Virus record (IMG/VR): IMGVR_UViG_3300023179_000039
Location: 45,660 to 109,659 of that record
Reading direction: 5' to 3' (one strand)
DNA: 64,000 nt
Source of the DNA: a virus
The notes under the pieces are model-generated. The model saw nothing but the letters and a program-made list of their open reading frames with translations. It did no database searches and was not told the DNA's origin. Below are positions 23,746 to 34,000 of the stretch, piece by piece. Position numbers and translations under genes: made by a program. How positions within the stretch are numbered: position 1 is the first letter of the stretch; the number at the start of each line of letters is the position of its first letter.

Positions 23746-26132
23746 TGAATACAAATACAAGCTCATTAACTAATAAGATATTGCTTAGCAATTTAATCTC
23801 TTATGATAATACTAGAAAATACACTACTTTTTATCAAGTTTTAGGCAGTCAAGAACCCACAGAACAGGGGCTAGGAATTGCATCAAGTGCAGGGTTTCAA
23901 CAATCCGGTACTGCAGGCGGAATCTATGGCTCAGCATTTAGCGGCTATTCCACTACTATACCAAGCTCTAAACGTGAAGATGCTGATGCTATCTACAATA
24001 CTTTAAGAGAAAAAATAGCAGTTTCGTCTCTTAATGGGTATATACCTGCAGATGGCGAAAAATATGGTATTAACGGTACGCCTGAATCATGGGCAAACTT
24101 TTTAACTAACCTTGCCTACATAGAATCCGGATTTAAAACTACTGCTGTTGGAGATGTAGGTAGATTTGTAGGTGGTTCGAACGGTCTTTTTCAATTATCA
24201 CCCAACGATGCATTGAATTACAAGATTCAAAGCACACCGTTTACTATTGCACAATTACAAGACCCTAACTTTAACATGGATGTCACAGTAAAAATAGTTA
24301 CTGATTTAACTAAAAAGTCTGGTGTTATTGGATTAGGAGGGCAGGGAATGGCTAGATATTGGGGACCCATTCAGAGAGGATGGACTCCTTCTAGAGACGC
24401 AATTTACGGTGGATTTAGCCCAGCTGCAAGTAAAATTGCGTCTGATAAAATTGCAAATTCAGCCCAAGTAGCATGGGAATATTTAAAAATGAAGGCTTCA
24501 CCTGATCCTTTCACCGGTCACCTTAGTTTTTATGATCAATATGTAAATAATTTTGCGCAAACGCTAGATAATTATCAGCGAGAAGAATACGGTATAGGGC
24601 TTTTTAATTCCACACCAAAATATTTTCAAGATAGCTTAACTGAAATGCTATTTCCTACAGATAAATACCAATCATCTTTTGATACGTTCATAGGACCTGT
24701 GAGTGAAACAGTAGGTTTTTTTGCAACTAATACCTATGGAAAATATACTGACAGTGTGGCGCCTTATTTTGATATACCCTCAATTTCTTTTGCTACAGAT
24801 GCTTTTAGTATAGACCCCAAAAAATATACTATAGGTTTCGGTGGTCCTGATTATTTAAATCCTAGCGATTTAACAAAAACTCCACAATACGTTTTTGATA
24901 GTATAGGCACTAGTTCAGAAATTTTAAAAGGCACTGAAAATGTTAATTTAAAAAATTTCTTAAAACCCGACGATAACGCAAATGTCTATGCAGGTGCTGC
25001 GCAAGACCAAGCAACCTCTTTAGTCGGTACATCTGATATACCCAGCTTTATATCATTTAATGAAAATAAAGAAGTTTATTTAAATGAGTTTAAAAGTCTA
25101 TTTCCAACTACGTTTGACTACATTTCTTATTTTGGCACTATAAATGATACAGTCGGTTACAATCCTCGTGACTATAGAGGTAAAAATTTAGAAAAAATGA
25201 ATGATTTTTATTTTGATATTAATGTAGAAGGTAAAATTATATCAGTAGATTTGCTACAGAAAAAATACAAACACTCTATCAGTAGAAGAAGTATTAAAAA
25301 ATCATTATGTCTAAATACAGGATGTGGTGATAAAGACAATAAAAAACAAGAACAAGCAACAACAGCTTCTATAAACAAGGAATTTTTAGCACAAAACTCT
25401 AACCCCACTTCAACTAGTACAGCAGACACTGCGGTAACCACACCTACAACCCTTGCAGTCAGTAGAGCATCAGCATTAAGATCTGCAAATAATACCGCTT
25501 CTAATAAATCTAGTGGTCCTATTTTTAACTCTTTTTCAGACAAAGCTGTATCCACATTAGAACAAGCAAATCAATTTATGTCTATACCGCAGCAACAAGT
25601 TGCAGAGCTATCTTATCAAGTAAGTAAGATAGGTATAGGTAATCTGCCTGTAGCAGGGCCTTTACTTATGAGCCCAATTCAAGACTTATTTGGTTCTGTT
25701 TCACAGCTAGCTGCGTTTCCTCAACAAGCACTAACTAAGTTTCCTAGTGTATTACCATCTATAAACCCAGGATCATTCCCTCAAATAGCTGGTTTAATGT
25801 TAAATACTAATTGGGAAAATCTTGATGTAAATTCAGCTATAGGTGTTGCGCAGCAAATTAATAAAATAGTATGCGATTTCAAATTACCAATTATAGGTAA
25901 AATAGACTTTAACAATATTACAGATATTAAAATGGATGATTTCGGTGATGAATTTGAAAAGATTTTCCAAGGATTCCAAAAGAAGTTTGAAAAAGCATTT
26001 AAGGACTTACAGAAAAAGATTAAAAATATTATTCCTAACTTTATTAAAAACATTAAAGCGCTGTTTAAGAGTATATTTGAATGTCAAGATAAACCAAACA
26101 TTAAGAATTCAACAAAGAAGACGTCTAGTTAA
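23745..26132 (+). CDS. Baseplate hub with lytic transglycosylase (SLT-like) domain
   Basis: A 795-residue protein. Residues about 110-230 look like a soluble lytic transglycosylase/goose-lysozyme domain: WANFLTNLAYIESGFKTTAVGD with the catalytic Glu near 127, NGLFQLSPNDALNY as the second motif, and GLGGQGMARYWGPI. It should cut peptidoglycan during DNA entry. T4 gp5 does this with a different lysozyme fold (GH24). The middle is a long uncharacterised region, and the C-terminal 120 residues are amphipathic helices very rich in Phe, Ile and Lys. A T4-gp5-type beta-helix is not evident; a spike tip may be a separate gene. The end overlaps the minus gene by 8 nt. Confidence 0.6.
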   Translation: MNTNTSSLTNKILLSNLISYDNTRKYTTFYQVLGSQEPTEQGLGIASSAGFQQSGTAGGIYGSAFSGYSTTIPSSKREDADAIYNTLREKIAVSSLNGYIPADGEKYGINGTPESWANFLTNLAYIESGFKTTAVGDVGRFVGGSNGLFQLSPNDALNYKIQSTPFTIAQLQDPNFNMDVTVKIVTDLTKKSGVIGLGGQGMARYWGPIQRGWTPSRDAIYGGFSPAASKIASDKIANSAQVAWEYLKMKASPDPFTGHLSFYDQYVNNFAQTLDNYQREEYGIGLFNSTPKYFQDSLTEMLFPTDKYQSSFDTFIGPVSETVGFFATNTYGKYTDSVAPYFDIPSISFATDAFSIDPKKYTIGFGGPDYLNPSDLTKTPQYVFDSIGTSSEILKGTENVNLKNFLKPDDNANVYAGAAQDQATSLVGTSDIPSFISFNENKEVYLNEFKSLFPTTFDYISYFGTINDTVGYNPRDYRGKNLEKMNDFYFDINVEGKIISVDLLQKKYKHSISRRSIKKSLCLNTGCGDKDNKKQEQATTASINKEFLAQNSNPTSTSTADTAVTTPTTLAVSRASALRSANNTASNKSSGPIFNSFSDKAVSTLEQANQFMSIPQQQVAELSYQVSKIGIGNLPVAGPLLMSPIQDLFGSVSQLAAFPQQALTKFPSVLPSINPGSFPQIAGLMLNTNWENLDVNSAIGVAQQINKIVCDFKLPIIGKIDFNNITDIKMDDFGDEFEKIFQGFQKKFEKAFKDLQKKIKNIIPNFIKNIKALFKSIFECQDKPNIKNSTKKTSS

Positions 26133-26595
26133 CATCAATAATTTCAGAATCTATTATTTTTGCACTGTTATTTGCACTGTCTATTAACATTTTAAACACT
26201 TGTTCTCTCGTAGCGAGTAATTTGGTAGCATTATCTGCTTGTTTAAGTTCTTTTCTAGATTCAATATCCATTTCTTTTGCTTTAATAACAGTTTGATTAC
26301 GCTTATCCGTTACAATAATCTTGTTTAATGTTTCTATAGCTGTGGCAGTAGCAGCTATTAACTCCGATAAAGAGCTTACGTCCTTATTTTCAGGTGCTGA
26401 AGATATGTAATCCTTTACATTTGACATTACTTCTATGCTTTCTTCTACAAGTCTACCAGCTTTTTCAATAACAAATTTTTCCATATTGTCTTTTGTTAGT
26501 GGTTCAGGTTGTTTCTTTACTTTTTCAGCTTCTTTGTTAGCTGTTTGAAGTTGTTCTAGTAAATCACCTACCATTTCGTTAAGTTCTTCACTCAT
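26125..26595 (-). CDS. Terminase small subunit candidate (gp16-like)
   Basis: A 156-residue helical acidic protein (T4 gp16 is 164), read from the ATG at 26595. A perfect late box TATAAATA lies 5 nt upstream, so the longer TTG start at 26613 is rejected. It has an N-terminal helix (EELNEMVGDLLEQLQ), a Lys/Pro linker, IEKAGRLVEESIEVMSNVKDYI, ELIAATATAIETLNKIIVTDKRNQ and a long C-terminal coiled coil. The pair of central helices resembles the oligomerisation core of gp16-type small terminases in marine T4-like phages. It lies 13.7 kb from gp17, whereas in T4 gp16 and gp17 are adjacent, so the identity is tentative. Confidence 0.45.
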   Translation of the reverse strand: MSEELNEMVGDLLEQLQTANKEAEKVKKQPEPLTKDNMEKFVIEKAGRLVEESIEVMSNVKDYISSAPENKDVSSLSELIAATATAIETLNKIIVTDKRNQTVIKAKEMDIESRKELKQADNATKLLATREQVFKMLIDSANNSAKIIDSEIIDVN

Positions 26596-26600
26596 AATAA

Positions 26601-26608
26601 TATTTATA
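26601..26608 (-). promoter_or_regulatory. Consensus late promoter TATAAATA (minus)
   Basis: Exact T4 late consensus on the minus strand, 5 nt before the ATG at 26595. Confidence 0.7.
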
Positions 26609-26613
26609 CCCAA

Positions 26614-26641
26614 TTGATATTTTACAATTGTATTATATAAT
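26614..26641 (+). promoter_or_regulatory. Early sigma70-like promoter for dUTPase and clamp loader
   Basis: TTGATA (26614-26619), 16 nt, TATAAT (26636-26641, full consensus), 6 nt, ATG at 26648. It is divergent to the late box for the minus gene, with 5 bp between. Confidence 0.7.
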
Positions 26642-26647
26642 AGGTTT

Positions 26648-27106
26648 ATGTATACTAATATTGATCCTAATTTACAGTTTTTGCCTGTTTTAAAGTTTGA
26701 AAAGACGCATGATTTAGCTAAACTACCTACTAAAAACCATGAATCAGATACCGGTTATGATGTCTATTCAGTAGAAGACAAAATCATACCTGCAAAAAGT
26801 AGTAATGTTGTCGGTGTAGGGCTAAAATTTGCGTTTATACCTGAAGGGTATTGGGTAAAAGTTGAAAGCCGTAGTGGTTTAGGGTTTAAGCATAGTATTT
26901 TAGCTCATCCTGGTATTATAGACTGCGGATACCGCGGTGATGCCGGTGTAAAACTATACAATTTGTCAGATAAAGACTACGAAATTAAAGCAGGTGATAG
27001 AATTGCACAATTTGTAATATATCTTAACATTTCTACGCCTTTAGAATGGGGTAAAGCAGAAGAATCTGAGAGAGGTGAAAAAGGATTCGGCTCTTCAGGT
27101 AAATAA
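26648..27106 (+). CDS. dut: dUTP diphosphatase
   Basis: A 152-residue trimeric dUTPase with all five motifs: SDTGYDVYS (33-41), SRSGLGFKHS (74-83), GIIDCGYRGDAGV (89-101, with the catalytic Asp), AGDRIAQ (115-121) and the glycine-rich C-terminal RGEKGFGSSGK (142-152). It converts dUTP to dUMP, keeping uracil out of phage DNA and feeding thymidylate synthesis. It is expressed from an early promoter and followed with a 1-nt overlap by the clamp loader ATPase. The pair is a replication unit inserted among tail genes. Confidence 0.95.
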   Translation: MYTNIDPNLQFLPVLKFEKTHDLAKLPTKNHESDTGYDVYSVEDKIIPAKSSNVVGVGLKFAFIPEGYWVKVESRSGLGFKHSILAHPGIIDCGYRGDAGVKLYNLSDKDYEIKAGDRIAQFVIYLNISTPLEWGKAEESERGEKGFGSSGK

Positions 27107-28041
27107 TGAATTATAATTTTAATAATCTATGGGTTGAAAAGTATAGACCCAGTACTCTAGAAGATTTTATTATTACAAACGATAATAAAAACATTATTGA
27201 ATCTTTTAAAGTAAAGAAAGAGATACCAAATCTATTGTTTTTAGGTACTCCTGGGCTAGGTAAGACTACTCTTGCTAAGATTATAGTAAATGATATTTTA
27301 CAGAGCCAATATCTTTATATAAATGCCAGCGATGAAAACGGAATTGATACAATAAGAACAAAAGTCACAAGCTTTGCACAGACAAAAAGTCTAGACGGTA
27401 CAGTAAAGGTTATTATTTTAGATGAAACAGACGGGCTATCGATAGACGCGCAGCGTGCATTAAGAAATACCATGGAAGAGTTTGCTAAAATAACTCGGTT
27501 TATACTTACAGCTAATTACAAATACAGGGTTATACCAGCTTTGCAGAGTAGATGTCAGAGTATAGATTTAACTCCGCCTCTAGAAGGTGTAGTTAAAAGG
27601 TGCGGTCACATTTTAAAAGCAGAAAAAGTTCAAATTTCAAATGAAGTAAAGCCTCTATTACTAAATTTTATTAGATCTAATTATCCAGATCTTAGAAAAT
27701 GCATTAATGAGCTACAAAAATATTCATCTACAGGTACATTATTGTTAAAAGGCGATAATAATGAAATATTAAAGCTTATTTTTGATGAAATGACTAAAAA
27801 CAACACACTTCAGCTACGAAAAGCATTAATAGAAAACGAAAACCAATTTAATTCCGATTATGTTGTACTGCTTAGAAATCTTTTTAATTATGTAGACACT
27901 TTAGATATTAACTCTAACCTCAAGAAGCAGTATTTATTGACCATTTCTGAATATTTGTACAGAAGTAGTTTTGTAGTTGATCAAGAAATTAATTGTTATT
28001 CTTGCTTTTTAGGTCTTAGCAATATTAAGGCAAGTATTTAG
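27106..28041 (+). CDS. 44: Clamp loader ATPase gp44
   Basis: A 311-residue AAA+ protein (T4 gp44 is 319). It starts LWVEKYRPSTLEDFI, the universal clamp-loader opening; the Walker A motif GTPGLGKT is at 47-54 and Walker B/DExx is DETD at 106-109 (VIILDETDGLSIDAQRALRNTMEEF, read in parts). Sensor 1 is in RFILTANYKYRVIPAL, and the arginine-finger SRC motif is around 147-150. It loads the gp45 clamp with gp62, which is not seen here. The ATG overlaps the dUTPase stop. The 3' end overlaps the convergent gene at 28025 by 17 nt. Confidence 0.93.
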   Translation: MNYNFNNLWVEKYRPSTLEDFIITNDNKNIIESFKVKKEIPNLLFLGTPGLGKTTLAKIIVNDILQSQYLYINASDENGIDTIRTKVTSFAQTKSLDGTVKVIILDETDGLSIDAQRALRNTMEEFAKITRFILTANYKYRVIPALQSRCQSIDLTPPLEGVVKRCGHILKAEKVQISNEVKPLLLNFIRSNYPDLRKCINELQKYSSTGTLLLKGDNNEILKLIFDEMTKNNTLQLRKALIENENQFNSDYVVLLRNLFNYVDTLDINSNLKKQYLLTISEYLYRSSFVVDQEINCYSCFLGLSNIKASI

Positions 28042-28624
28042 CTGTATAGCTAGCGGGATCAGCTTGACCTACCGCCGGAGACGAAGGTATCTTTACATTG
28101 GTATTATTTAACTCTCTATCACCTTTTACTAATTTACCACCCACATCAGAAAGCTTTGTTTGTGCAGTAGAATAAAAAGGTACTTCCTGATTTTCATCTT
28201 TTAATTTCTTTGGCTTAATGTTTACTTTCTTAGAGGGGTCATCTTTCTTAAACACTTCAGGTACTTCAGGTAAATTAGGATAAGAACTCTTAGGTTCTAC
28301 AAGTCTTGAAGGTATAGTTACGAAATCCATATATCTTCCAGGTGCTATTTCAGATGTAATATCGAGATTTACCTCATCACTATTATAATCTGTATTACCT
28401 GCACCACTTACATTAGGTCTTACATTTTTAATCGCAGAAATTCTAAGATTTAACCCACTATTAATCATGCTTTTAATTTTTTCAATAGTATTAGTGCCTT
28501 TATCTTTAAACCAAGGGTCTCTCAATGCACCTTCTTTAAAAACAACAACGTCGCCAGCTAGAAATCCACCTAATGTATATCTTTGCATTGCAGATTCGTA
28601 TAGCTTGACAAAATTACGCTTCAT
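28025..28624 (-). CDS. Putative internal/virion protein with capsid-targeting-like start
   Basis: A 199-residue protein with a late box 6 nt upstream. The N-terminus MKRNFVKLYESAMQRY contains L-Y-E at residues 8-10, matching the (I/L)xE prohead-protease pattern seen also in the products at 5333 and 9310. The middle (YTLGGFLAGDVVVFKEGAL, LNLRISAIKNVRPN) looks like a small beta barrel, and the C-terminal 90 residues are Lys/Pro/Ser-rich and probably disordered. It is a possible head component. No family recognised. Overlaps gp44 by 17 nt. Confidence 0.55.
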   Translation of the reverse strand: MKRNFVKLYESAMQRYTLGGFLAGDVVVFKEGALRDPWFKDKGTNTIEKIKSMINSGLNLRISAIKNVRPNVSGAGNTDYNSDEVNLDITSEIAPGRYMDFVTIPSRLVEPKSSYPNLPEVPEVFKKDDPSKKVNIKPKKLKDENQEVPFYSTAQTKLSDVGGKLVKGDRELNNTNVKIPSSPAVGQADPASYTAKYLP

Positions 28625-28630
28625 TTAAAT

Positions 28631-28638
28631 TATTTATT
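28631..28638 (-). promoter_or_regulatory. Late-type promoter box AATAAATA (minus)
   Basis: 6 nt before the ATG at 28624. Confidence 0.6.
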
Positions 28639-28680
28639 GTTTGGAGCTCATTAAAATCATTTTTAAAACACGAAATTTAA

Positions 28681-28688
28681 CATAAATA
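28681..28688 (+). promoter_or_regulatory. Late-type promoter box CATAAATA
   Basis: 5 nt before the GTG at 28694. An ATG at 28692 in another frame runs into a stop after four codons, so the promoter spacing identifies the GTG as the real start. It heads the gp25-gp6-gp7 wedge operon. Confidence 0.65.
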
Positions 28689-28693
28689 TATAT

Positions 28694-29176
28694 GTGGCAA
28701 CGATAAAAGTACAATCTCTTGCAGAGCCTAAGAAAGCATCAAGTAATTTTACATATACAGACCTTATGCTTGATCTTAAAGTAGATTATACGCAGAATAA
28801 TGAATTTTTAAAGAATAAAGAAATTAAAGACCTTAAGATTGATTATGACTATGCAGCAGTTCGTAATTCTATCTTTAATTTGTTTAATACTATACCCGGA
28901 CAACGAATTTTAAATCCTTATTATGGGCTAAATTTACAAAAATACTTATTTTATGTTGCCGACGAAATAAGAGCTCGTCTTATTGGCAATGAAATATTAA
29001 ACGGAATATCTACATTTGAACCTAGAATAAAAATTAATAATATTGACGTTGCTGTTGACACATTAAATCAACAATATGTAATTACTTTAATAGTTTCTAT
29101 AGTTTCTATCGACCCTACCACTGGTTTTAAATTCGTAGGATTATTAAGTAATTCAGGATTTAACTTTGTAAAATAA
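28694..29176 (+). CDS. 25: Baseplate wedge protein gp25
   Basis: A 160-residue protein (T4 gp25 is 132) of the gpW/gp25 family, a universal part of contractile-tail and type VI secretion baseplates. Diagnostic segments are DYAAVRNSIFNLFNTIPGQRILNPYYGLNLQKYLF (read in parts; residues about 55-90), with the conserved 'PGxRxLxPxxG' core, and a C-terminal pair of strands (NNIDVAVDTLNQQYVITLIV). It links the inner tube region to the wedge. GTG start. The next gene, gp6, starts 1 nt after the stop. Confidence 0.85.
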   Translation: MATIKVQSLAEPKKASSNFTYTDLMLDLKVDYTQNNEFLKNKEIKDLKIDYDYAAVRNSIFNLFNTIPGQRILNPYYGLNLQKYLFYVADEIRARLIGNEILNGISTFEPRIKINNIDVAVDTLNQQYVITLIVSIVSIDPTTGFKFVGLLSNSGFNFVK

Positions 29177-29177
29177 T

Positions 29178-31031
29178 ATGGCAACATTTAACGATTTTAA
29201 TTTATCAAAAGACGGGTATGTAGCGTTCGATGCATTGAGTTTAAAAAGCTTAATTACCACCAGACTTAATACAAATAATGTTTTTACAGATCAGAATTTT
29301 GAAGGTAGTAATATTTCTTCCATTATTGATATTATTGCTTATGCATATCATGTTTTAATTTTTTATCTTAATAGATCTGCAGCAGAAAGTACTTTTACTA
29401 CAGCTGAGCTTTACGAAAATATCAATAAAATAGTAAAAATTTTAAATTATAATCCTATCGGCTATCAAACATCTATTTTATCATTTTTAGCAACAGCTCA
29501 ATCATCTCTACCTGCATCTACTTACACTATTCCTAGATATTCCTACTTTACTATCAACGGTTCGCAGTTTTCATTTAATCAAGACATTACTTTCTCTAAA
29601 AACACTAATGCAACAGAAACTTTAACAAATTTACAGGAAAGCAATCTCTTATATCAAGGTGCCTATACAGAATATCCTACATATGTTGCTACTGGAGAGC
29701 CTTTTGAAGTCGTTACCATGACTCTTGTAGATACCAATAATCAGAATATTTTAATCGATCATTTTAATATGGATGTATACGTGAAAGACAATACTGTTGT
29801 CACACCAGTTTGGGAAAAATGGGAACCATCGCAGTCATTGTTCTTAGAAAGATCAAATTCTAAAGTATATGAAGTAAGACTTAATGAAAATGGAAGATAT
29901 GAATATAAATTTGGTAATAATGTTACAGGTAAAAAACTTAATGCAGGTGATGAAGTAGCTATTTATTATTTAAAATCTAGTGGTAAAAAAGGAGAGGTAG
30001 GTACAGGTCTTCTTAACAATAGTAAGCTCTTCTTCTACAGTACACAAAGATTTACGCAGATTCAAAATGATACTACACCCTCAAATATAACATTAATTAA
30101 CTCTGCACAAGCTAGTAAGATCAATTTCAATAATATAGATGCATCCACTCCGTTTGTAGACAGAGAATCCGTTTCTAGTATTAAATTAAACTCTCTTAAT
30201 ACATTTAGAAGTCAGTATAGATTAATTACCGGTGAAGATTTTACCAATTATGTGCTTAAAAATTATAGCAATATTATTTCTTCTTCAGTAGCCGTTAACA
30301 ACTGGGATTATATTACTGGACATTTAAAGTATTATTTTGATCTAGGTGTAGATAAGCCTAATTATGAAAGCAGAGTACTCTTTAACCAAGTCAAATTTGC
30401 AGATTCGTGTAACTTTAATAACGTTTATGTTTATGCTGTACCTAAACTAGAAAAACTTACATCCCTTACAACTAGAACCAATTACTTAAATTCTGCTCAA
30501 AAGCAATTAGTGTTAAACGACTTACAAAAAGTCAAACTTACTACAGCTGAAATTATAATAAACGACCCTGTTTATGTTGCTATTGATATTGGCGTTAGAT
30601 ATCCCGGTGAACTTTTAACCCCTTCAATTGCTGATAATACATTTTTAGAAATTGAAAGAGAAGTTACTGCCAAACGCAACCCTGAAGCTATTAAGCAGCA
30701 AATTTCTCAAATATTTTCTGATTATTTTTCAACTCTTAAAGATAATTTAGGATTGCAAATAAGCCTTACAGAAATTACAAATAAAATATTAGCCATTGAC
30801 GGGGTAAAAGACATTAGAACAAAGAGAACAGAAGGAGATCAAACTATTACTGTACCTGGCATTAGCTTATTAATCTATAATCCTGTATATCCAGAGACAG
30901 ACATTAAAATTACTACACAGGACGAAAAATTACCATACTTTAAATATCCATTTTTAAATAATCCTCTTGATTTTCAAGCAAAAATCAATGTCGTAACACC
31001 ATCTATACAGACATTACAACGTGAGTTTTAA
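29178..31031 (+). CDS. 6: Baseplate wedge protein gp6
   Basis: A 617-residue protein (T4 gp6 is 660) of the gp6/baseplate J type. The N-terminal helix region SNISSIIDIIAYAYHVLIFYLNRSAAESTFTTAELYENI (read in parts) is the conserved 'D...Y......N..A.E.F...A' signature. The DxxLxFGN-like element is NGRYEYKFGNNVTGKKL, and the C-terminal dimerisation part contains ITLTEITNKILAIDGVKDIRT-like sequence (I-S-L-T-E-I-T-N-K-I-L). It builds the ring around the baseplate hub. Located between gp25 and the gp7-position gene as in T4. Confidence 0.88.
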   Translation: MATFNDFNLSKDGYVAFDALSLKSLITTRLNTNNVFTDQNFEGSNISSIIDIIAYAYHVLIFYLNRSAAESTFTTAELYENINKIVKILNYNPIGYQTSILSFLATAQSSLPASTYTIPRYSYFTINGSQFSFNQDITFSKNTNATETLTNLQESNLLYQGAYTEYPTYVATGEPFEVVTMTLVDTNNQNILIDHFNMDVYVKDNTVVTPVWEKWEPSQSLFLERSNSKVYEVRLNENGRYEYKFGNNVTGKKLNAGDEVAIYYLKSSGKKGEVGTGLLNNSKLFFYSTQRFTQIQNDTTPSNITLINSAQASKINFNNIDASTPFVDRESVSSIKLNSLNTFRSQYRLITGEDFTNYVLKNYSNIISSSVAVNNWDYITGHLKYYFDLGVDKPNYESRVLFNQVKFADSCNFNNVYVYAVPKLEKLTSLTTRTNYLNSAQKQLVLNDLQKVKLTTAEIIINDPVYVAIDIGVRYPGELLTPSIADNTFLEIEREVTAKRNPEAIKQQISQIFSDYFSTLKDNLGLQISLTEITNKILAIDGVKDIRTKRTEGDQTITVPGISLLIYNPVYPETDIKITTQDEKLPYFKYPFLNNPLDFQAKINVVTPSIQTLQREF

Positions 31032-31033
31032 TA

Positions 31034-34000
31034 ATGGCTAATTCAGTCAATTATACTTACGTATATTTTAATATAGTAGGCTTTACCGGGACAAATACTC
31101 TATCCACATTTACACTTTCTAACACCCCTTTAACATTTTATCCTGATTTTACTACATCACCTACGTTAACATCAACCGATAATATTTCTAACAAAATTAT
31201 TAGGTGGGATTTTGGTGATGGTAATTTTTCTAACTCTCTAACTGCAGTTCATCATTATAAATGGCCGGGTAAATATAATGTTAGGTTGACTATTTACGAC
31301 AAGCAAGGTAATAGTTTTGATAGTTCATTTAGACCTGTAGTTAATGTTTATGATTATGTTTATGATCAATTACAGTTTCAAGATTATTTTAAATTTATTT
31401 ATGATGTACCTGCTAGCAAAATACAAGACCCAATTATTATTCAAAGACAAAATAGCTGGCAATCATACAATGCATTAAGTGCTACAGGCTACACTACCTT
31501 TTTATATGCTTCTGGTGCAAACGGCCAATATCAAAACATTTTTAATTTTTATGATGATAAGTGGTCGCATTTAAGAGCATTGAGTAGATTTTATGAAAAG
31601 GTTAAAATAGGAACATCTTACGAGTTTAAATCCGTCGATCGCGTTACAACATCAAATGAAGAAATATATGTAAAAATACAAAACAAACAACTCGTTCAAT
31701 GTAAACAAACTGATTCCGGTGCCGTATTAGCAGGTACAAAAGGATCTGCTAGCTTTTATTATGTGGATGATGTAGCTAAAAATTATACGTCACGTGAACC
31801 ACCTATCTTCTTATTTGCCACTCTCGATGCATCTAAGATGCAAGACGAGTATACAATTAACCATGATACTTTTAATTATATAAACTACCCTCCTTACAGT
31901 TTTCAAAATTTAAAACCTGCAGTTCTACCTATTATTAAAGTAAGACATAACGATGCAGTAAAGCTATCAGTTACTACTACAGGTATTGATGGTGAAGGCA
32001 ATCTTTCCGCAACAAATTTTAATATACCCGAGATAAGCTGGCAAAAAACAGAAATACCTTTTGTAATAAGATTAAAAGATAAGGATTATTATACCACTAA
32101 AACATATCCTCCTCTTTCTTCCTCTACAATACATACAAATATAAGCTATCTTACCGCTTACGATGTAAATTTTGGTATAATATCTAAAACAGATACCGGA
32201 TTTAAAGAAGTTACCGGTGTTAGTTTTTATGAAGACTTTACTGATGATGCACCACAAAGCATAGGAGCATTTTATAAAGGCTATTTTGTTGCACCTGAAG
32301 TAACATATAACTGTATATTAACTGCATCGGTAAATATTGTTGATCCATTAAACTTTCCTAAAGATTCATTAATAGGTTGGATAGCTATACCACAATATAA
32401 TAAACTAATAAGATTTTTTAGACAGCAAATTTATAGTAACTGTCCAGGCTATCTAGTAGTTAATATTTCTGCATCACAACAGTTTTTTAATTCTTATGAA
32501 AACAGAAATGTTTACGCCATACAAGTAGCGCCCTCTGGCAATGGACCTGGTCGTGATTATGAAACTTGGTTTGCTGACGGTACGCGCAATACTATTTTTA
32601 AATTCGACGCTTACGGTAACCAGATACTTAATATTGACCTTACTAACGCCCCGGTATTGACTGCTGTCGGGGAAATGGGATATTTAAACTTATGCTCTCC
32701 AGTTTTAAGTAGTGCAGGACCCGGAAGTATTACTCTTGATAGATACAACGACGTCTGGGTTGCGTTGTTTGATTCCGTTTCTTGTATAAAAATAGATTCA
32801 GTTGGCGGCTATATTAAATCTACAGCAGTACCTCCCTATCAAAATTTAGTTTACTCCTTAAGTTCTGATTATAATATACCAGAATTACAGGGATTTGCTG
32901 GAGAAAATATACTTTTACCTTCTTCAGTAGATACAGATAGAGATAATAATTTATGGGTTTCATATACACACCCTGTTTCAAACTTTATTATAAAATATAA
33001 TAGTGTGGGTGAACATTTACTAACTGTTCCTATGCCACCCTTACATTCACCGGTAGAAATATGTATTGATAGAAATAGATTTGTATGGGTAACAACATAT
33101 AATCTAGATACATTTGCGCTAGATTTGACTGCTAAAAATGATTATCTTTATAAGTTTAATACTGACGGTACTATTGTGCCGGGATATCCTTTAGACGGGT
33201 TTAGGTTAATTGGAAATATTACTGTAGACGGTAATCAAGATGCTTGGGTAGCGCACGATAAGGATACTATAACAAAAATTGATGGTAAATTTAATACCAA
33301 AACAGACTTTATTGCAGGTTCAGGTAATTCTACAAATTATATAGAAAGTATCGGAGGCATAGCTGTTGATACGAGTAATTATTTGTGGGTAATAAACAAT
33401 TTTAATAATAGATTATATTTTATCGATACGCTTAGACCTCCTGTTTCTTCTCTGGAAAATCTTGATTATGTAGACATTTCATACCCAGTAACTAGTATTG
33501 AAAATAATCGTCCCGAATTTGAAGATATACAAATACAAGCTTATGGTGATTGGCTAGGTAGTAGATGGATCAACAAACATATGTTAGAAGAAACAACTAG
33601 CCGTACAATTACAGGTGAATCAACATTGTTTAATGTCTATCCCCTTTCAGGTGTTTATAACTTGTTTAAAGTTAACGAAGATTTTGATGCCGAAAGCTTT
33701 TACAAATCATTAATCTTTACAGAAAACTTACAGGATAAGAAAGTATTTTTTGAAGACTTTTTAGGCACTATTGTCGGTAAAAAGAACGCAATGCCATACG
33801 AGTTAGGTAAAACGGTTTACGAAAAAATTGCTAATTATGTAAGTAATGTTTCAGATATAGATACGGTAAACCTAGATCAGCTTCTTTCGTTTTGTGATGA
33901 ACTATCAATTCAATTTGAACAATACAACTACCCGTTTCCTCCTCAGCTCTTAAGATTAGTAAACATACTTTCAATTAAACATAAAAAATTATGGGGCGAG

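Noticed and set aside
26596-26613. TTG start giving an 18-nt extension of the minus gene at 26125
   Set aside because: The late box TATAAATA sits inside this extension, 5 nt before the ATG at 26595, so the extension would cover its own promoter.
28692-28706. ATG at 28692 as start for gp25
   Set aside because: It hits a stop after four codons; the GTG at 28694 is in the gp25 frame and has the usual box spacing.
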